NCBI GenBank assembly: GCA_002450155.1
Contig: DJYO01000027.1
Span: forward strand, 62,001-126,000
Origin: Mageeibacillus sp. UBA6976
GTDB lineage: Bacteria > Bacillota > Clostridia > Saccharofermentanales > Saccharofermentanaceae
DNA: 64,000 nucleotides
Direction: 5' to 3'
The notes under the pieces are model-generated. The model searched no databases, was not told the DNA's origin, and was given only the letters and a program-made list of their open reading frames with translations. The translations under genes were made by a program, and so were the position numbers. Shown piece by piece: positions 42,911 to 50,993 of this stretch. Each line of letters starts with the position of its first letter. Position 1 is the first letter of the stretch.

Positions 42911-43800
42911 CTGGCCACCTGACCACAAGGCAGTGCTATACCCATACGGGATACGGGAAGGCCGATCTCATCTGCAAAGACCTTGCCGCCATGCTCTCTT
43001 AAAGCAAGCTCCATTATCTGTCCTGAGCTTGCTGCAGTAATGGCAGTTGCATATGAGCTGGCTATAAAGAACAAAGGCTCGTCAGACAACAGCTCTGATG
43101 TTAGCTTGGCAAGATCGTAGAAGGAATCCTCTAATTTCCAAAGTTCTCCGGAGGGTCCTCTGCCATAGGACGGCGGATCCATTATTATTCCGTCGTAATG
43201 CCTGCCGCGCCTTATCTCACGCTCTACGAATTTGCGGCAGTCATCAGCAATAAACCTTATGTAACTGCTCTCCAGGCCCGACAGTCTGACATTATCCTTG
43301 GCCTTGGCTATAATGCCCTTAGAGGCATCAACATGTACTACTTCATCAGCTCCGTGGGATGCACTTGCAATAGTAGCCCCTCCCGTATAGGCAAACAGGT
43401 TCAGTATGCTGATCTTTTCCCTGCCCTTTTGCTTGGCATCCTCGATCAGTTTGCCGCAAAAGTCCCAGTTAACAGCCTGCTCCGGGAAAAGTCCGGTATG
43501 TTTGAAGGAAGTAAGCTCTATGCCGAATCTGAGCTTTCTGCCGAGAGAATCATATGTAATGTCCCATGTGTTAGGAAGCTTGGAAAGTCTGGTCCATGAA
43601 CCGCCGCCATCTCTGCTCCTGTTATAAAGAGCATCAGGTTCCTTGAGATCGTTCATGCTTATGATCCTTCCTGATTCGATAACTGGCCATACAGCCTGCG
43701 GATCAGGACGTCTTAAGGTAATATCTCCCCAACGCTCGTATTTCTCGCCTGAACCGGCGTATAGGACCTCGTAGTCTTTCCAGTCAGAAGCTATCAGCAT
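42895..43800 (-). CDS. Class I SAM-dependent rRNA methyltransferase, RlmI/RlmK-like
   Basis: 301 aa. NLFAYTGGATIASASHGADEV (SAM motif I), HVDASKGIIAKAKDN, and the MDPPSYGRGPSGE NPPY-type catalytic motif. The N-terminal part WGDITLRRPDPQAVWP is typical of this Clostridia family. It lacks the PUA domain of E. coli RlmI. Probably a 5-methylcytosine or similar 23S rRNA methylase, target unverified. It starts TAATATG, one base after the lipoprotein stop, and is followed by an RNA pseudouridine synthase. Confidence 0.85.
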   Translation of the reverse strand: MLIASDWKDYEVLYAGSGEKYERWGDITLRRPDPQAVWPVIESGRIISMNDLKEPDALYNRSRDGGGSWTRLSKLPNTWDITYDSLGRKLRFGIELTSFKHTGLFPEQAVNWDFCGKLIEDAKQKGREKISILNLFAYTGGATIASASHGADEVVHVDASKGIIAKAKDNVRLSGLESSYIRFIADDCRKFVEREIRRGRHYDGIIMDPPSYGRGPSGELWKLEDSFYDLAKLTSELLSDEPLFFIASSYATAITAASSGQIMELALREHGGKVFADEIGLPVSRMGIALPCGQVARWTAG

Positions 43801-43801
43801 A

Positions 43802-44764
43802 TTATCCGACCGTGAGAATATCTGACTTTGCGATCTGGTTTCCGTTCATGCTGATTACTATGTAATAGTCTCCGCTTTCAAACTGAACCATACCCTCAAG
43901 TCCTGCACTGAAATCACATGGGCATATAACATTGCCGTTAAGCTCTATGTCCTTGCTTAAGATAAGTGTATCCTGCTGGTCAAAGAGCTCTGCATGCAAA
44001 GTAGCCGTAACAGGCCTGTTAAAGTAGAATACATTCTTAATGGCATATGCCTTCTCAGGACTTACCTGATCCTGCTCCATCGGCTGATCGAGCTCTACAT
44101 CATACCAAACTGTATAGATATAAGAAGCCTGGATCTCTTCATAAGTAGTTGCGTCCATGGAACCTGCACACTGGGAAGGAGCCGGGGTTACTGTTGTAGG
44201 ATTGACAGGATCGGCACTTGGATCAGTAACAGGACCGTCTGTTATATTAAGATCCTCAAACGGGTCCATAAAGAAATCTTCAAAATCGCTGTAATCAGTA
44301 ATGATCCATTGCTCATATCTGTCACGCTCAAGGGAGAATTCTATTTCAACCTTGTCATAACTGAGAGAATCAAGCTCCATCTCGTATTCTTCATAAGGGG
44401 CGTCTTCGATATCTATATCGCTTATATCGTAAGCATGCTTAAAAGTAACTGTGATATCACACTTTTTTCTGCTGCTCTTAAGATCAGTATCAGTTATTGA
44501 ATATGTGATGCCTTCTGTAGCAAGATAGAAGAAAGATTCCTGATTACTGTCCAGGGAGAACCTGACGTTATCATCAATATACTCATCAAAATCCACGGCT
44601 CCCGGATCTTCAAAGAATGCGTCCAGGAAATCCTTAACTTTATCCTCTGCATTAACCTCGGCTACTGCCCTTAAGATGGTAAAGCAACCTGTGAAGGAAA
44701 AACACATTCCGGCTATTACAGCAATGCAGACAGCCTTTCTTAACATCTTTCTAATATCAAACAT
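43802..44764 (-). CDS. Lipoprotein of unknown function (first of three)
   Basis: 320 aa, not recognised. Signal peptide with lipobox (CFSFTGC, Cys27). Residues ~35-170 look like a small alpha+beta domain of the NTF2/DUF4878 kind (KVKDFLDAFFEDPGAVDFDE; YDKVEIEFSLERDRYEQWII); a Pro/Thr linker (~180-197) leads to a C-terminal beta-rich domain (WYDVELDQPMEQDQ to GDYYIVISMNGNQIAKSDI). Same overall plan as the 459-aa lipoprotein downstream-coordinate-wise. It has its own strong promoter and heads the operon running to ispH-S1. Outer-membrane-face anchoring on the cell membrane is expected. Confidence 0.78.
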   Translation of the reverse strand: MFDIRKMLRKAVCIAVIAGMCFSFTGCFTILRAVAEVNAEDKVKDFLDAFFEDPGAVDFDEYIDDNVRFSLDSNQESFFYLATEGITYSITDTDLKSSRKKCDITVTFKHAYDISDIDIEDAPYEEYEMELDSLSYDKVEIEFSLERDRYEQWIITDYSDFEDFFMDPFEDLNITDGPVTDPSADPVNPTTVTPAPSQCAGSMDATTYEEIQASYIYTVWYDVELDQPMEQDQVSPEKAYAIKNVFYFNRPVTATLHAELFDQQDTLILSKDIELNGNVICPCDFSAGLEGMVQFESGDYYIVISMNGNQIAKSDILTVG

Positions 44765-44804
44765 AAAAGATTCATCCCTATCCTTATATTCATCTTGCTA
44801 TTGC

Positions 44805-44833
44805 ATTATAAGGCATTAGCCCCGTCAAATCAA
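44805..44833 (-). promoter_or_regulatory. Strong promoter of the lipoprotein-ileS-scp-cmk-ispH operon
   Basis: Minus-strand TTGATT (44828-44833), exact 17-bp spacer, TATAAT (44805-44810), 41 bp before the lipoprotein ATG. Confidence 0.7.
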
Positions 44834-44840
44834 AAAAAGG

Positions 44841-45461
44841 TCACTCCCCGGCATCTTGCAGCTCAAAGGAGGCCCTGAATACCAACTCCTCAAATCCGGG
44901 ATCTAGTGATACTATCAGATAATACCTGCCGGTCTCCCAATCGTCTTCGCATTCAATGTCAAGGTCATAGCTTGTAAAGTCTGTATATTCTCTTGGCATA
45001 CAACCGGATCCATAAAGGAAATCTCCATTGGGATCATAATAAGCATAATAAATCTCAGGTCCTTCTCCTATAAGTGAAAGAGAATACCCTGCTGTCTCAG
45101 TATCAGCAGTATATATGCTGCTGCCCGTCATAGTGTCATTATAATTCCACCATCCGCTGTAACTTGTATCGATCAATGCTTCGAAATCACTATCAAGAAA
45201 TTCCTGAACAGATTCATGGGCATAGTCAGCTTCATCTGTATCCCAGACAGTGATCTGCCCGGGAGCTGCAATAGAAGTCTCTGTGGTCTCACTCTCCAAT
45301 ACAGGAGCTGAAACTTCAGGAGTTGTTTCCGAAGAAGATATGCCGGTCTCAGATATCAAGGAAGAAGACTCCAAAACCTCTAATGCGTTATTACCGCATG
45401 AACACAGTATAAAAGATGATATAAGAGCAGAAGTCAGGATATATGGCAATGAACTTCTCAT
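44841..45461 (-). CDS. Lipoprotein of unknown function (second of three)
   Basis: 206 aa. Signal peptide with lipobox ILCSC (Cys at 20-22), Ser/Thr/Glu-rich linker to ~65, then one beta-rich domain with SDFEALIDTSYSGWWNYNDT, EIYYAYYDPNGDFLYG and GRYYLIVSLDPGF. That domain is clearly paralogous to the last domain of the 459-aa lipoprotein gene next to it (SDFEA, GWW-Y, YYAYY, YYLIV spacing conserved). I choose the ATG at 45461 since an upstream in-frame start would place the terminator hairpin inside the gene. Function unknown; no catalytic residues seen. Confidence 0.78.
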   Translation of the reverse strand: MRSSLPYILTSALISSFILCSCGNNALEVLESSSLISETGISSSETTPEVSAPVLESETTETSIAAPGQITVWDTDEADYAHESVQEFLDSDFEALIDTSYSGWWNYNDTMTGSSIYTADTETAGYSLSLIGEGPEIYYAYYDPNGDFLYGSGCMPREYTDFTSYDLDIECEDDWETGRYYLIVSLDPGFEELVFRASFELQDAGE

Positions 45462-45481
45462 CAGGACAGTTACCTCGCAAT

Positions 45482-45512
45482 TAAAAGTGGCGCCTTCATA
45501 AGAAGACGCCAC
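45482..45512 (-). terminator. Terminator of the 459-aa lipoprotein gene
   Basis: Minus-strand GTGGCGTCTTC / GAAGGCGCCAC 11-bp stem (one G-T pair), 4-nt loop, followed by TTTTAATTG. A TATAAT at 45515-45520 just upstream of the hairpin could start the next gene's transcript within it. Confidence 0.75.
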
Positions 45513-45541
45513 CAATTATACACTAAACCAAGTGATCAGTA

Positions 45542-46921
45542 TCAGTATTCAGCTGATGTAACATCTAATACTCGGCATGCAGCGAAGACATAAGCAGTCT
45601 CCTGGTTTGCATCAGTTACGATAAGGAGATAGTAACCGGGAACCATAGAAGAAGGTGTATAGTCTATGTCATAATATGTATCACCATTAGGATATACAGT
45701 AGGAGCGATAGTAGCTTCGTATGCAGGAGTTGCCATATCTTCCTCTGTCATATCGTCATCTTCAGAGTAGTAGTAAGCATAGTAAACTTCCTCTGTCTCA
45801 GAAGGATCTACCTTGATAGAGAAAGCAATAGTAGCTGTATCGCTTGCGAAAACACCGTCATCTACCATTGTGCCTTCATAATCCCACCAACCTGCTTCGA
45901 TTGCCTTAGCTTCGAAATCAGAATCCTGGAATTCAAACATACCGGAAGCTCCGACGTCACCATTATCGATGTCAGAGGAAGCGGATGTTGTTGTTGTTGA
46001 TGAAGCATAAGTATCTTCTTCAACTTCGCAAGTATCGCTAGTCCAAACTGTGCCATCCTCGAGATAAACGATGATCTCATACTCACCTGGGAGCATGTAA
46101 CCGTCATCACCAAGTTCAGCACCCTGAGAATCACCATAGATACACTCAATGTAGCTGTTACCACCAACAGTTACAGGGTCACTTGTGTAAACGAGAGAGC
46201 CTTCATAATAAGCTTCATAGTAAACAGAAGCAGAAGGGTCTACCTCGTACATGTCAGATGTGAACCACAGATCGAGCTCGATGTAAGAATTATAGTGGCT
46301 ATATACACCATCTCCGTCATCGAAGAACCAGTCTGTATAGTCAAGGAAATCAACGAAATTGGAGCTTGCTGCGATAGGGAGTTCAGCAGATGCGAAATCC
46401 ATAACCTTACCAAAGCTCTTGTCGTCGATGTTGGATACGAGCCATTCGTCATCGTCAGCCTCGAACTCAGCAGAGAATGTAACCTCGATGGTATCATCGC
46501 AGTCCTCGATAGCGCTAATGAGCTCATCGATATCCTCGTACTCGTCCTTGATAACAGTCTTGTAGTCAACCATTGTGAAGATGATGTCTGCTTCAGCAGA
46601 TTCACCGTCAACAGAAACAGAAGACTCATCAACCTCAGCCTCAAATGTCTTCAGAACAGCTTCATTGAAGAGACTGCGCTCATCAGTGTCGCCTGCCAAG
46701 AGAAGCTTAAGTCCCTCAGCAACCTCGCTATCCTTCTTCTCAGTTGTAAGCTTAATGATCTTGTCCGGATCGCCCTTCTTAACTGCTTCAGCAAAGCTCT
46801 CAGCAGCCTCGATAACTTCGGACTTAGCCTTACCACCAAGACAGCCGGCAACGGAAAGAACCATTGATGCAGCAATAGCTACACAGCCAGCCTTGGTTAT
46901 GATTTTTTTACTAATAACCAT
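45542..46921 (-). CDS. Two-domain lipoprotein of unknown function (third of three)
   Basis: 459 aa, not recognised. Lipobox VLSVAGC (Cys27). Residues ~34-180 form an NTF2-like acidic domain (SFAEAVKKGDPDKIIKLT; CDDTIEVTFSAEFEADDDEW). Two beta-rich domains follow: A (~193-300; VYYEAYYEGSLVYTSDPV, GEYEIIVYLEDGTVW) and B (~330-455; SDFEAKAIEAGWWDYEG, VYYAYYYSEDDD, PGYYLLIVTDANQET), joined by a Ser/Thr linker (303-318). B is paralogous to the 206-aa lipoprotein. Start at 46921 has AGGAGG 8 nt upstream. It is divergent from the response regulator, with a promoter and a tandem repeat between them, suggesting control by that system. Confidence 0.82.
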   Translation of the reverse strand: MVISKKIITKAGCVAIAASMVLSVAGCLGGKAKSEVIEAAESFAEAVKKGDPDKIIKLTTEKKDSEVAEGLKLLLAGDTDERSLFNEAVLKTFEAEVDESSVSVDGESAEADIIFTMVDYKTVIKDEYEDIDELISAIEDCDDTIEVTFSAEFEADDDEWLVSNIDDKSFGKVMDFASAELPIAASSNFVDFLDYTDWFFDDGDGVYSHYNSYIELDLWFTSDMYEVDPSASVYYEAYYEGSLVYTSDPVTVGGNSYIECIYGDSQGAELGDDGYMLPGEYEIIVYLEDGTVWTSDTCEVEEDTYASSTTTTSASSDIDNGDVGASGMFEFQDSDFEAKAIEAGWWDYEGTMVDDGVFASDTATIAFSIKVDPSETEEVYYAYYYSEDDDMTEEDMATPAYEATIAPTVYPNGDTYYDIDYTPSSMVPGYYLLIVTDANQETAYVFAACRVLDVTSAEY

Positions 46922-46949
46922 AATAGTCCTCCTATTTAGATATAAGGTG

Positions 46950-46977
46950 ATAATATCAGTTTTGTTATAAAAATCAA
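46950..46977 (-). promoter_or_regulatory. Promoter of the 459-aa lipoprotein gene
   Basis: Minus-strand TTGATT (46972-46977), 16-bp spacer, TATTAT (46950-46955), ~29 bp before the ATG. The tandem repeat starts 6 bp beyond its -35. Confidence 0.6.
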
Positions 46978-46982
46978 GTAGC

Positions 46983-47008
46983 CGTGATAAATGCTCGTGA
47001 TAAATGCT
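46983..47008. repeat. Perfect 13-bp tandem direct repeat, putative response-regulator site
   Basis: CGTGATAAATGCT occurs twice head to tail (46983-46995 and 46996-47008). Direct repeats of about 10-11 bp period are usual for OmpR/PhoB-type regulators; 13 bp is somewhat longer. It lies in the divergent intergenic region, next to the lipoprotein promoter and ~15 bp ahead of a weak -35 for the regulator gene. Confidence 0.75.
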
Positions 47009-47022
47009 CTTCACATATTCAC

Positions 47023-47051
47023 TTTAATATTCAGTCCCTTTGCTATATAAT
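47023..47051 (+). promoter_or_regulatory. Probable promoter of the two-component operon, weak -35
   Basis: Consensus -10 TATAAT at 47046-47051, 17 bp after a poor -35 (TTTAAT, 47023-47028), 31 bp before the response regulator ATG. A weak -35 beside an upstream repeat fits activator-dependent or autoregulated transcription. Confidence 0.4.
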
Positions 47052-47081
47052 CAGTTAATAATCTAAAAATAAGAGGAATAT

Positions 47082-47768
47082 ATGAATACACCCACTATCT
47101 TAATATGTGATGACGATCCTGTTGTACACGAATCACTCGCCATATATCTTGATAACGACAATTTTGCCCACTTGGATGCTTATGACGGCAAAGAAGCCCT
47201 TGAGAAGGTTGAGGAATCCAATGTGGATCTTATCCTTCTTGATGTCATGATGCCTGAGATGAGCGGACTTGATGTCTGCAGAGAGGTACGCAAGACTCAT
47301 ACCACTCCTATCATCATGCTTACGGCAAAGGGTGAGGAGATCGATAAGATCGTAGGTCTTGAGCTCGGTGCAGACGACTATATCGTCAAGCCCTTCTCCC
47401 CCAGAGAGGTTATCGCCAGGATCAAGGCAGTATTGCGCAGAGCAGACGATCAGCCTGCTGTTCAGTCCACCTCCATCCACTACGATGGCCTCGATATCAA
47501 TCTTAATAACTATTCTGTCAGGATCAACGGAGAGTCCATCCCCTTTACACCCAAGGAAGTTGAGATACTCTATCTCCTGGCATCTCATCCCGGCCAGGTC
47601 TACAACAGAGAGAAGATCCTGGAGACGATCTGGGGACTTGAATACAACGGCGATTCCAGAACTGTAGATACACATATCAAGAGGATCAGGCAGAAAGTTA
47701 CGTTCGACAATGCTTCCTGGAGCATACAGACCATCTATGGTGTCGGATATAAGTTCGAGGTAAATTAA
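47082..47768 (+). CDS. OmpR/PhoB-family response regulator
   Basis: 228 aa. Receiver domain (1-120): ICDDDPVV acidic pocket, phosphorylation Asp54 in LILLDVMMPEMSG, LTAKGEE, DDYIVKPFSPRE. C-terminal winged helix (~130-228): FTPKEVEILYLLASHPGQVY and RTVDTHIKRIRQKV, ending with YGVGYKFEVN. Start has AAGAGGA. Stop and the kinase ATG overlap (TAATG). Closest in type to PhoP/WalR-like regulators; likely controls the divergent lipoprotein gene. Confidence 0.95.
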   Translation: MNTPTILICDDDPVVHESLAIYLDNDNFAHLDAYDGKEALEKVEESNVDLILLDVMMPEMSGLDVCREVRKTHTTPIIMLTAKGEEIDKIVGLELGADDYIVKPFSPREVIARIKAVLRRADDQPAVQSTSIHYDGLDINLNNYSVRINGESIPFTPKEVEILYLLASHPGQVYNREKILETIWGLEYNGDSRTVDTHIKRIRQKVTFDNASWSIQTIYGVGYKFEVN

Positions 47769-49579
47769 TGTTTCAAAGCACAATGCTCAAGAGGACAATG
47801 GGACTCGTCTTGTGGGCATTGCTCGCATCAGCTATCCTAGCTACTCTGGCATTTATCTTCGCAGGAAGACAGGCAACGATACAGATGCAGACAGAATCAG
47901 CCATAAACCAGAATTCTGTCTATGTCAATATCTTTGAGAACTATCCCGGCTTCTTTGACTCTGACCAGTATATGTATTTCTTCTTCACTACCACATATGC
48001 CTCCGGTCATGACTACTATCTTGTATCCCAGGATATGAAAGCTGTCCTTAACAGGACACCTGAAGATTATCAGAACCTGACAGATGAGAGCCGGGATATA
48101 GTGTTTGAAAATCTCTCAGAAGAGGTGTTCAAGGATATAGATGAGAAGCTGGATTACTATGTAGTAAGATCCGAGATGTATGACAAATCCGTACTCGTAT
48201 TAAGACAGCCTGTCACCTATCACGGCAACAACTGCTATCTCCTGTCTTTATCTTACATAGACATCTATAACGGACTGATAATCAGGTATCTCAATATACT
48301 TATCCTGTCTACTCTTATGGCCGCCATGGCGATGCTGGTACCGGCATACCTGCTCGTAAGGCATATGGTCCTCCCTATCCAGAAGATCAATGACATTGCG
48401 ATGCAATACGGCAGAGGAAACTTCAGCTTAAGAGCAGATGAGTCACACAAGGGCGAGATCGGTGAGCTTGGTGCCTCTTTCAACTTCCTTGCAGACCAGC
48501 TGTCAAGATCCATCGGCAATCTCACAGCGGAGAAGAACCAGCTCCAGGAGATCTTTAATGCGATATCAGACGGTATCGTTGTAGTAGATGAGAACTGTAA
48601 GCCTGTAACCACCAACGAAGTAATCAAGGATCTGTTTAACAGGGCTGATAAGAATAATCTGTTTACAGAGAGACTGCAGCTCATCCCCTTCGACGAGATC
48701 TGGAACGACTTCGAAGAATCCATCAAGACCGGCACGGTAATGAAGCGCTCTATAGAACACAGAGAATATGCATATCAGTCCACGATCATCCCTAAGTTCG
48801 ATGCCAACGATCCCACCAAGGTAATAGGAGCTACGGGATTCTTCAGAGATATTTACGAACAGCAGAAGAACGAACAGTTCAGACAGGATTATGTAGCCAA
48901 CATCTCCCACGAGCTCAGGACACCTCTGCAGACACTGCGCGGTCTTATCGAACCCCTTCAGGACGGCATGGTCAAGAAAGAAGAGGACCGCCAACGTTAC
49001 TACGACATAATCCACAGCGAGACTATGCGTCTGTCAAGACTCATAGACGACATGCTCGAGCTGTCCAAGCTCCAGTCAAGGACACTAGCCTTCAGGACAT
49101 TCCCCTTCGATATCAACAAGCTCATAAGCAATGTTGAGATCAGATTCAAGAATGTTATGGAAGAGTCAGGTATCAGCTTTGGCATCCAGAACAATTACGG
49201 CAAGCTCCCTACTGTAATGGGCAATCCCGACAGAGTTGAGCAGATCCTGGTAATCCTTCTGGATAATGCCAAGAAATACACTCCGAAGGGCAAATCGATC
49301 ACTATCGCAACAGACTACATAGAATCAGAGAAGAAAGTATATATTTCCGTTGCTGATACAGGACAGGGCATACACGAGTATGACATAGACCATATTTTCG
49401 ACAGGTTCTTTAAGGCAGACAGAGCTCGCGGCAAGAAGGGCTCCGGCTTAGGACTGGCTATCGCCCGTGAGCTCCTGACATACATGGGAGAGACGATCAC
49501 GGTCAAGAGTGTCTATGGCGAAGGCGCCACATTTACCTTTACCCTGACAAAAGCGGAGGCTGTAGATGTCTGGGAGTGA
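47768..49579 (+). CDS. Membrane sensor histidine kinase (HAMP-PAS-HisKA-HATPase)
   Basis: 603 aa. TM1 ~11-32, extracytoplasmic sensor ~33-170, TM2 ~174-197, HAMP ~198-255, PAS (EIFNAISDGIVVVDENCKP, ~261-360), HisKA with His381 in ANISHELRTPLQTL, and an ATPase domain with LLDNAKKYTP (N box), VADTGQGIHEYD (G1), KGSGLGLAIARELL (G2). Architecture matches PhoR/WalK-type kinases. Partner is the preceding response regulator. The extracellular domain is not recognised; its signal could be envelope state given the lipoprotein neighbours. Confidence 0.95.
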   Translation: MFQSTMLKRTMGLVLWALLASAILATLAFIFAGRQATIQMQTESAINQNSVYVNIFENYPGFFDSDQYMYFFFTTTYASGHDYYLVSQDMKAVLNRTPEDYQNLTDESRDIVFENLSEEVFKDIDEKLDYYVVRSEMYDKSVLVLRQPVTYHGNNCYLLSLSYIDIYNGLIIRYLNILILSTLMAAMAMLVPAYLLVRHMVLPIQKINDIAMQYGRGNFSLRADESHKGEIGELGASFNFLADQLSRSIGNLTAEKNQLQEIFNAISDGIVVVDENCKPVTTNEVIKDLFNRADKNNLFTERLQLIPFDEIWNDFEESIKTGTVMKRSIEHREYAYQSTIIPKFDANDPTKVIGATGFFRDIYEQQKNEQFRQDYVANISHELRTPLQTLRGLIEPLQDGMVKKEEDRQRYYDIIHSETMRLSRLIDDMLELSKLQSRTLAFRTFPFDINKLISNVEIRFKNVMEESGISFGIQNNYGKLPTVMGNPDRVEQILVILLDNAKKYTPKGKSITIATDYIESEKKVYISVADTGQGIHEYDIDHIFDRFFKADRARGKKGSGLGLAIARELLTYMGETITVKSVYGEGATFTFTLTKAEAVDVWE

Positions 49580-50288
49580 GCAGGAAGCTGTCAGGATCAA
49601 TAAATATATTGCTTCTTCAGGTCTTTGCTCAAGGCGGCAGGCTGATACCCTTATAAGCGAGGGCAAGGTTACCATAAACGGTACTGTAGCTGAATCGGGA
49701 GCCAAGGTCCTTCCCGGCGATGTTGTTTATGTTGACGGCAAAGCCATCGTCCCCCAGGACTCTAAGATCTATATAGCGCTTAACAAGCCTCTTGGAATCA
49801 CCTGCACCACTGACAAGAGAGACCCTTCGAACATAATCGACTTTCTCGGAATGGACATGAGGATCTTCCCCATAGGGAGACTGGATAAGAATTCCTCCGG
49901 GCTGATACTCCTGACTAACAACGGAGACATAGTAAATAAACTCTTAAGAGCAGAGAATAACCACGACAAAGAATATAAAGTTACCCTTGATAAGCCCTAT
50001 AACGAGGATTTTGTCCGCAAGATGGAGAGGGGCATTCCTATACTTGGGACCCTAACCCTCCCCTGCACCGTTATCCCGGAGAATAAAAGGACATTCAGGA
50101 TAATCCTGCACCAGGGCCTTAACAGACAGATAAGGCGCATGTGCGAGTATCTGGGCTTCCGGGTGGTAAAGCTTAAGAGAATAAGATTCATGAACATAGA
50201 GCTCGGAGGCCTTGAGAGCGGTAAATGGCGCCTCATAAAAGGAAACGAGCTCAAGAGATTACTTGAGCTCGCAGGGATCGATAACTGA
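49566..50288 (+). CDS. 16S/23S rRNA pseudouridine synthase, RsuA/RluB family
   Basis: 240 aa. N-terminal S4 RNA-binding domain (RINKYIASSGLCSRRQADTL, GDVVYVDGKAI), then the catalytic domain with IFPIGRLDKNSSGLILLT (active Asp) and RIILHQGLNRQIRRMCEYLG. Overlaps the kinase by 14 bp. In Bacillota rluB normally adjoins scpB; here scpAB are 12 kb away and the gene rides with the two-component system. Confidence 0.92.
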   Translation: MSGSEQEAVRINKYIASSGLCSRRQADTLISEGKVTINGTVAESGAKVLPGDVVYVDGKAIVPQDSKIYIALNKPLGITCTTDKRDPSNIIDFLGMDMRIFPIGRLDKNSSGLILLTNNGDIVNKLLRAENNHDKEYKVTLDKPYNEDFVRKMERGIPILGTLTLPCTVIPENKRTFRIILHQGLNRQIRRMCEYLGFRVVKLKRIRFMNIELGGLESGKWRLIKGNELKRLLELAGIDN

Positions 50289-50297
50289 TCTTATCTA

Positions 50298-50981
50298 TTA
50301 TTCTTCGGTGTTTGCAAGATCACCCTCGCCCTTCTCACTCTGGGCTTCCTCGATGATCTTATCGATATCTTCGTCACCTATATCTGTTCTTTCGTCCTTA
50401 TCCTTCTCGTAGTAGAACTTGACCTTGTCCTTGCTGTTTCTGGCTCCATAAGCATCGGCAATGGCAAAGCAGTCTTCCTTAAGCTTATTAAAGTCTTCCC
50501 TGCTCTCAAGGTCTACGGCGGATGTCTGATAGCATGCATCCTGGAATACATCATCTAATACAAGATACTCGTTGCCGCCCTTATTAAAGTTCTTGTCGAT
50601 AAGAGCCTCAGCCTCATCAGGCTTACCCTGTCTTGCATCGAAATTCTCAAAGGGGATCTTGATCTGGCTGTAGCGGTATCTGAGGACAACTTCCTTGTCG
50701 TTGTAGTCAACTGCAACTCTGTATTTAGCTACAAGGAAAGTCTGGCAGAATACCAGGATCATGCAAACGGCAAGTATCGCACATACAACACCCAGAGCGA
50801 TAAATACAAAATTGCCGGATGCCTTGAGGATAAACAGAACAGCACCTGCAAGGAAAGCTACAAAGAAGATAGCAGATAAAATCCTGTTCCTTGAGATCTT
50901 GTTCTTGCTTCCGGGGTAGCAGTGTACGCCTTCCTGTGGGAGCTTTGCGATCTTTGCTGCATCACCAAATTCTGTTTCCAT
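50298..50981 (-). CDS. Membrane protein of unknown function
   Basis: 227 aa, not recognised. Two transmembrane segments (~32-50 and 55-80: ILSAIFFVAFLAGAVLFIL and FIALGVVCAILAVCMILV) near the N-terminus, followed by a ~145-aa soluble domain with KYRVAVDYNDKEVVLRYRYS and a charged, acidic C-terminal tail. AAGGAGG precedes the ATG. Follows valS by 12 bp and is therefore probably co-transcribed. Shape resembles small membrane proteins with a bPH-like soluble domain, but I cannot assign it. Confidence 0.75.
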   Translation of the reverse strand: METEFGDAAKIAKLPQEGVHCYPGSKNKISRNRILSAIFFVAFLAGAVLFILKASGNFVFIALGVVCAILAVCMILVFCQTFLVAKYRVAVDYNDKEVVLRYRYSQIKIPFENFDARQGKPDEAEALIDKNFNKGGNEYLVLDDVFQDACYQTSAVDLESREDFNKLKEDCFAIADAYGARNSKDKVKFYYEKDKDERTDIGDEDIDKIIEEAQSEKGEGDLANTEE

Positions 50982-50993
50982 AACGGTTCCTCC

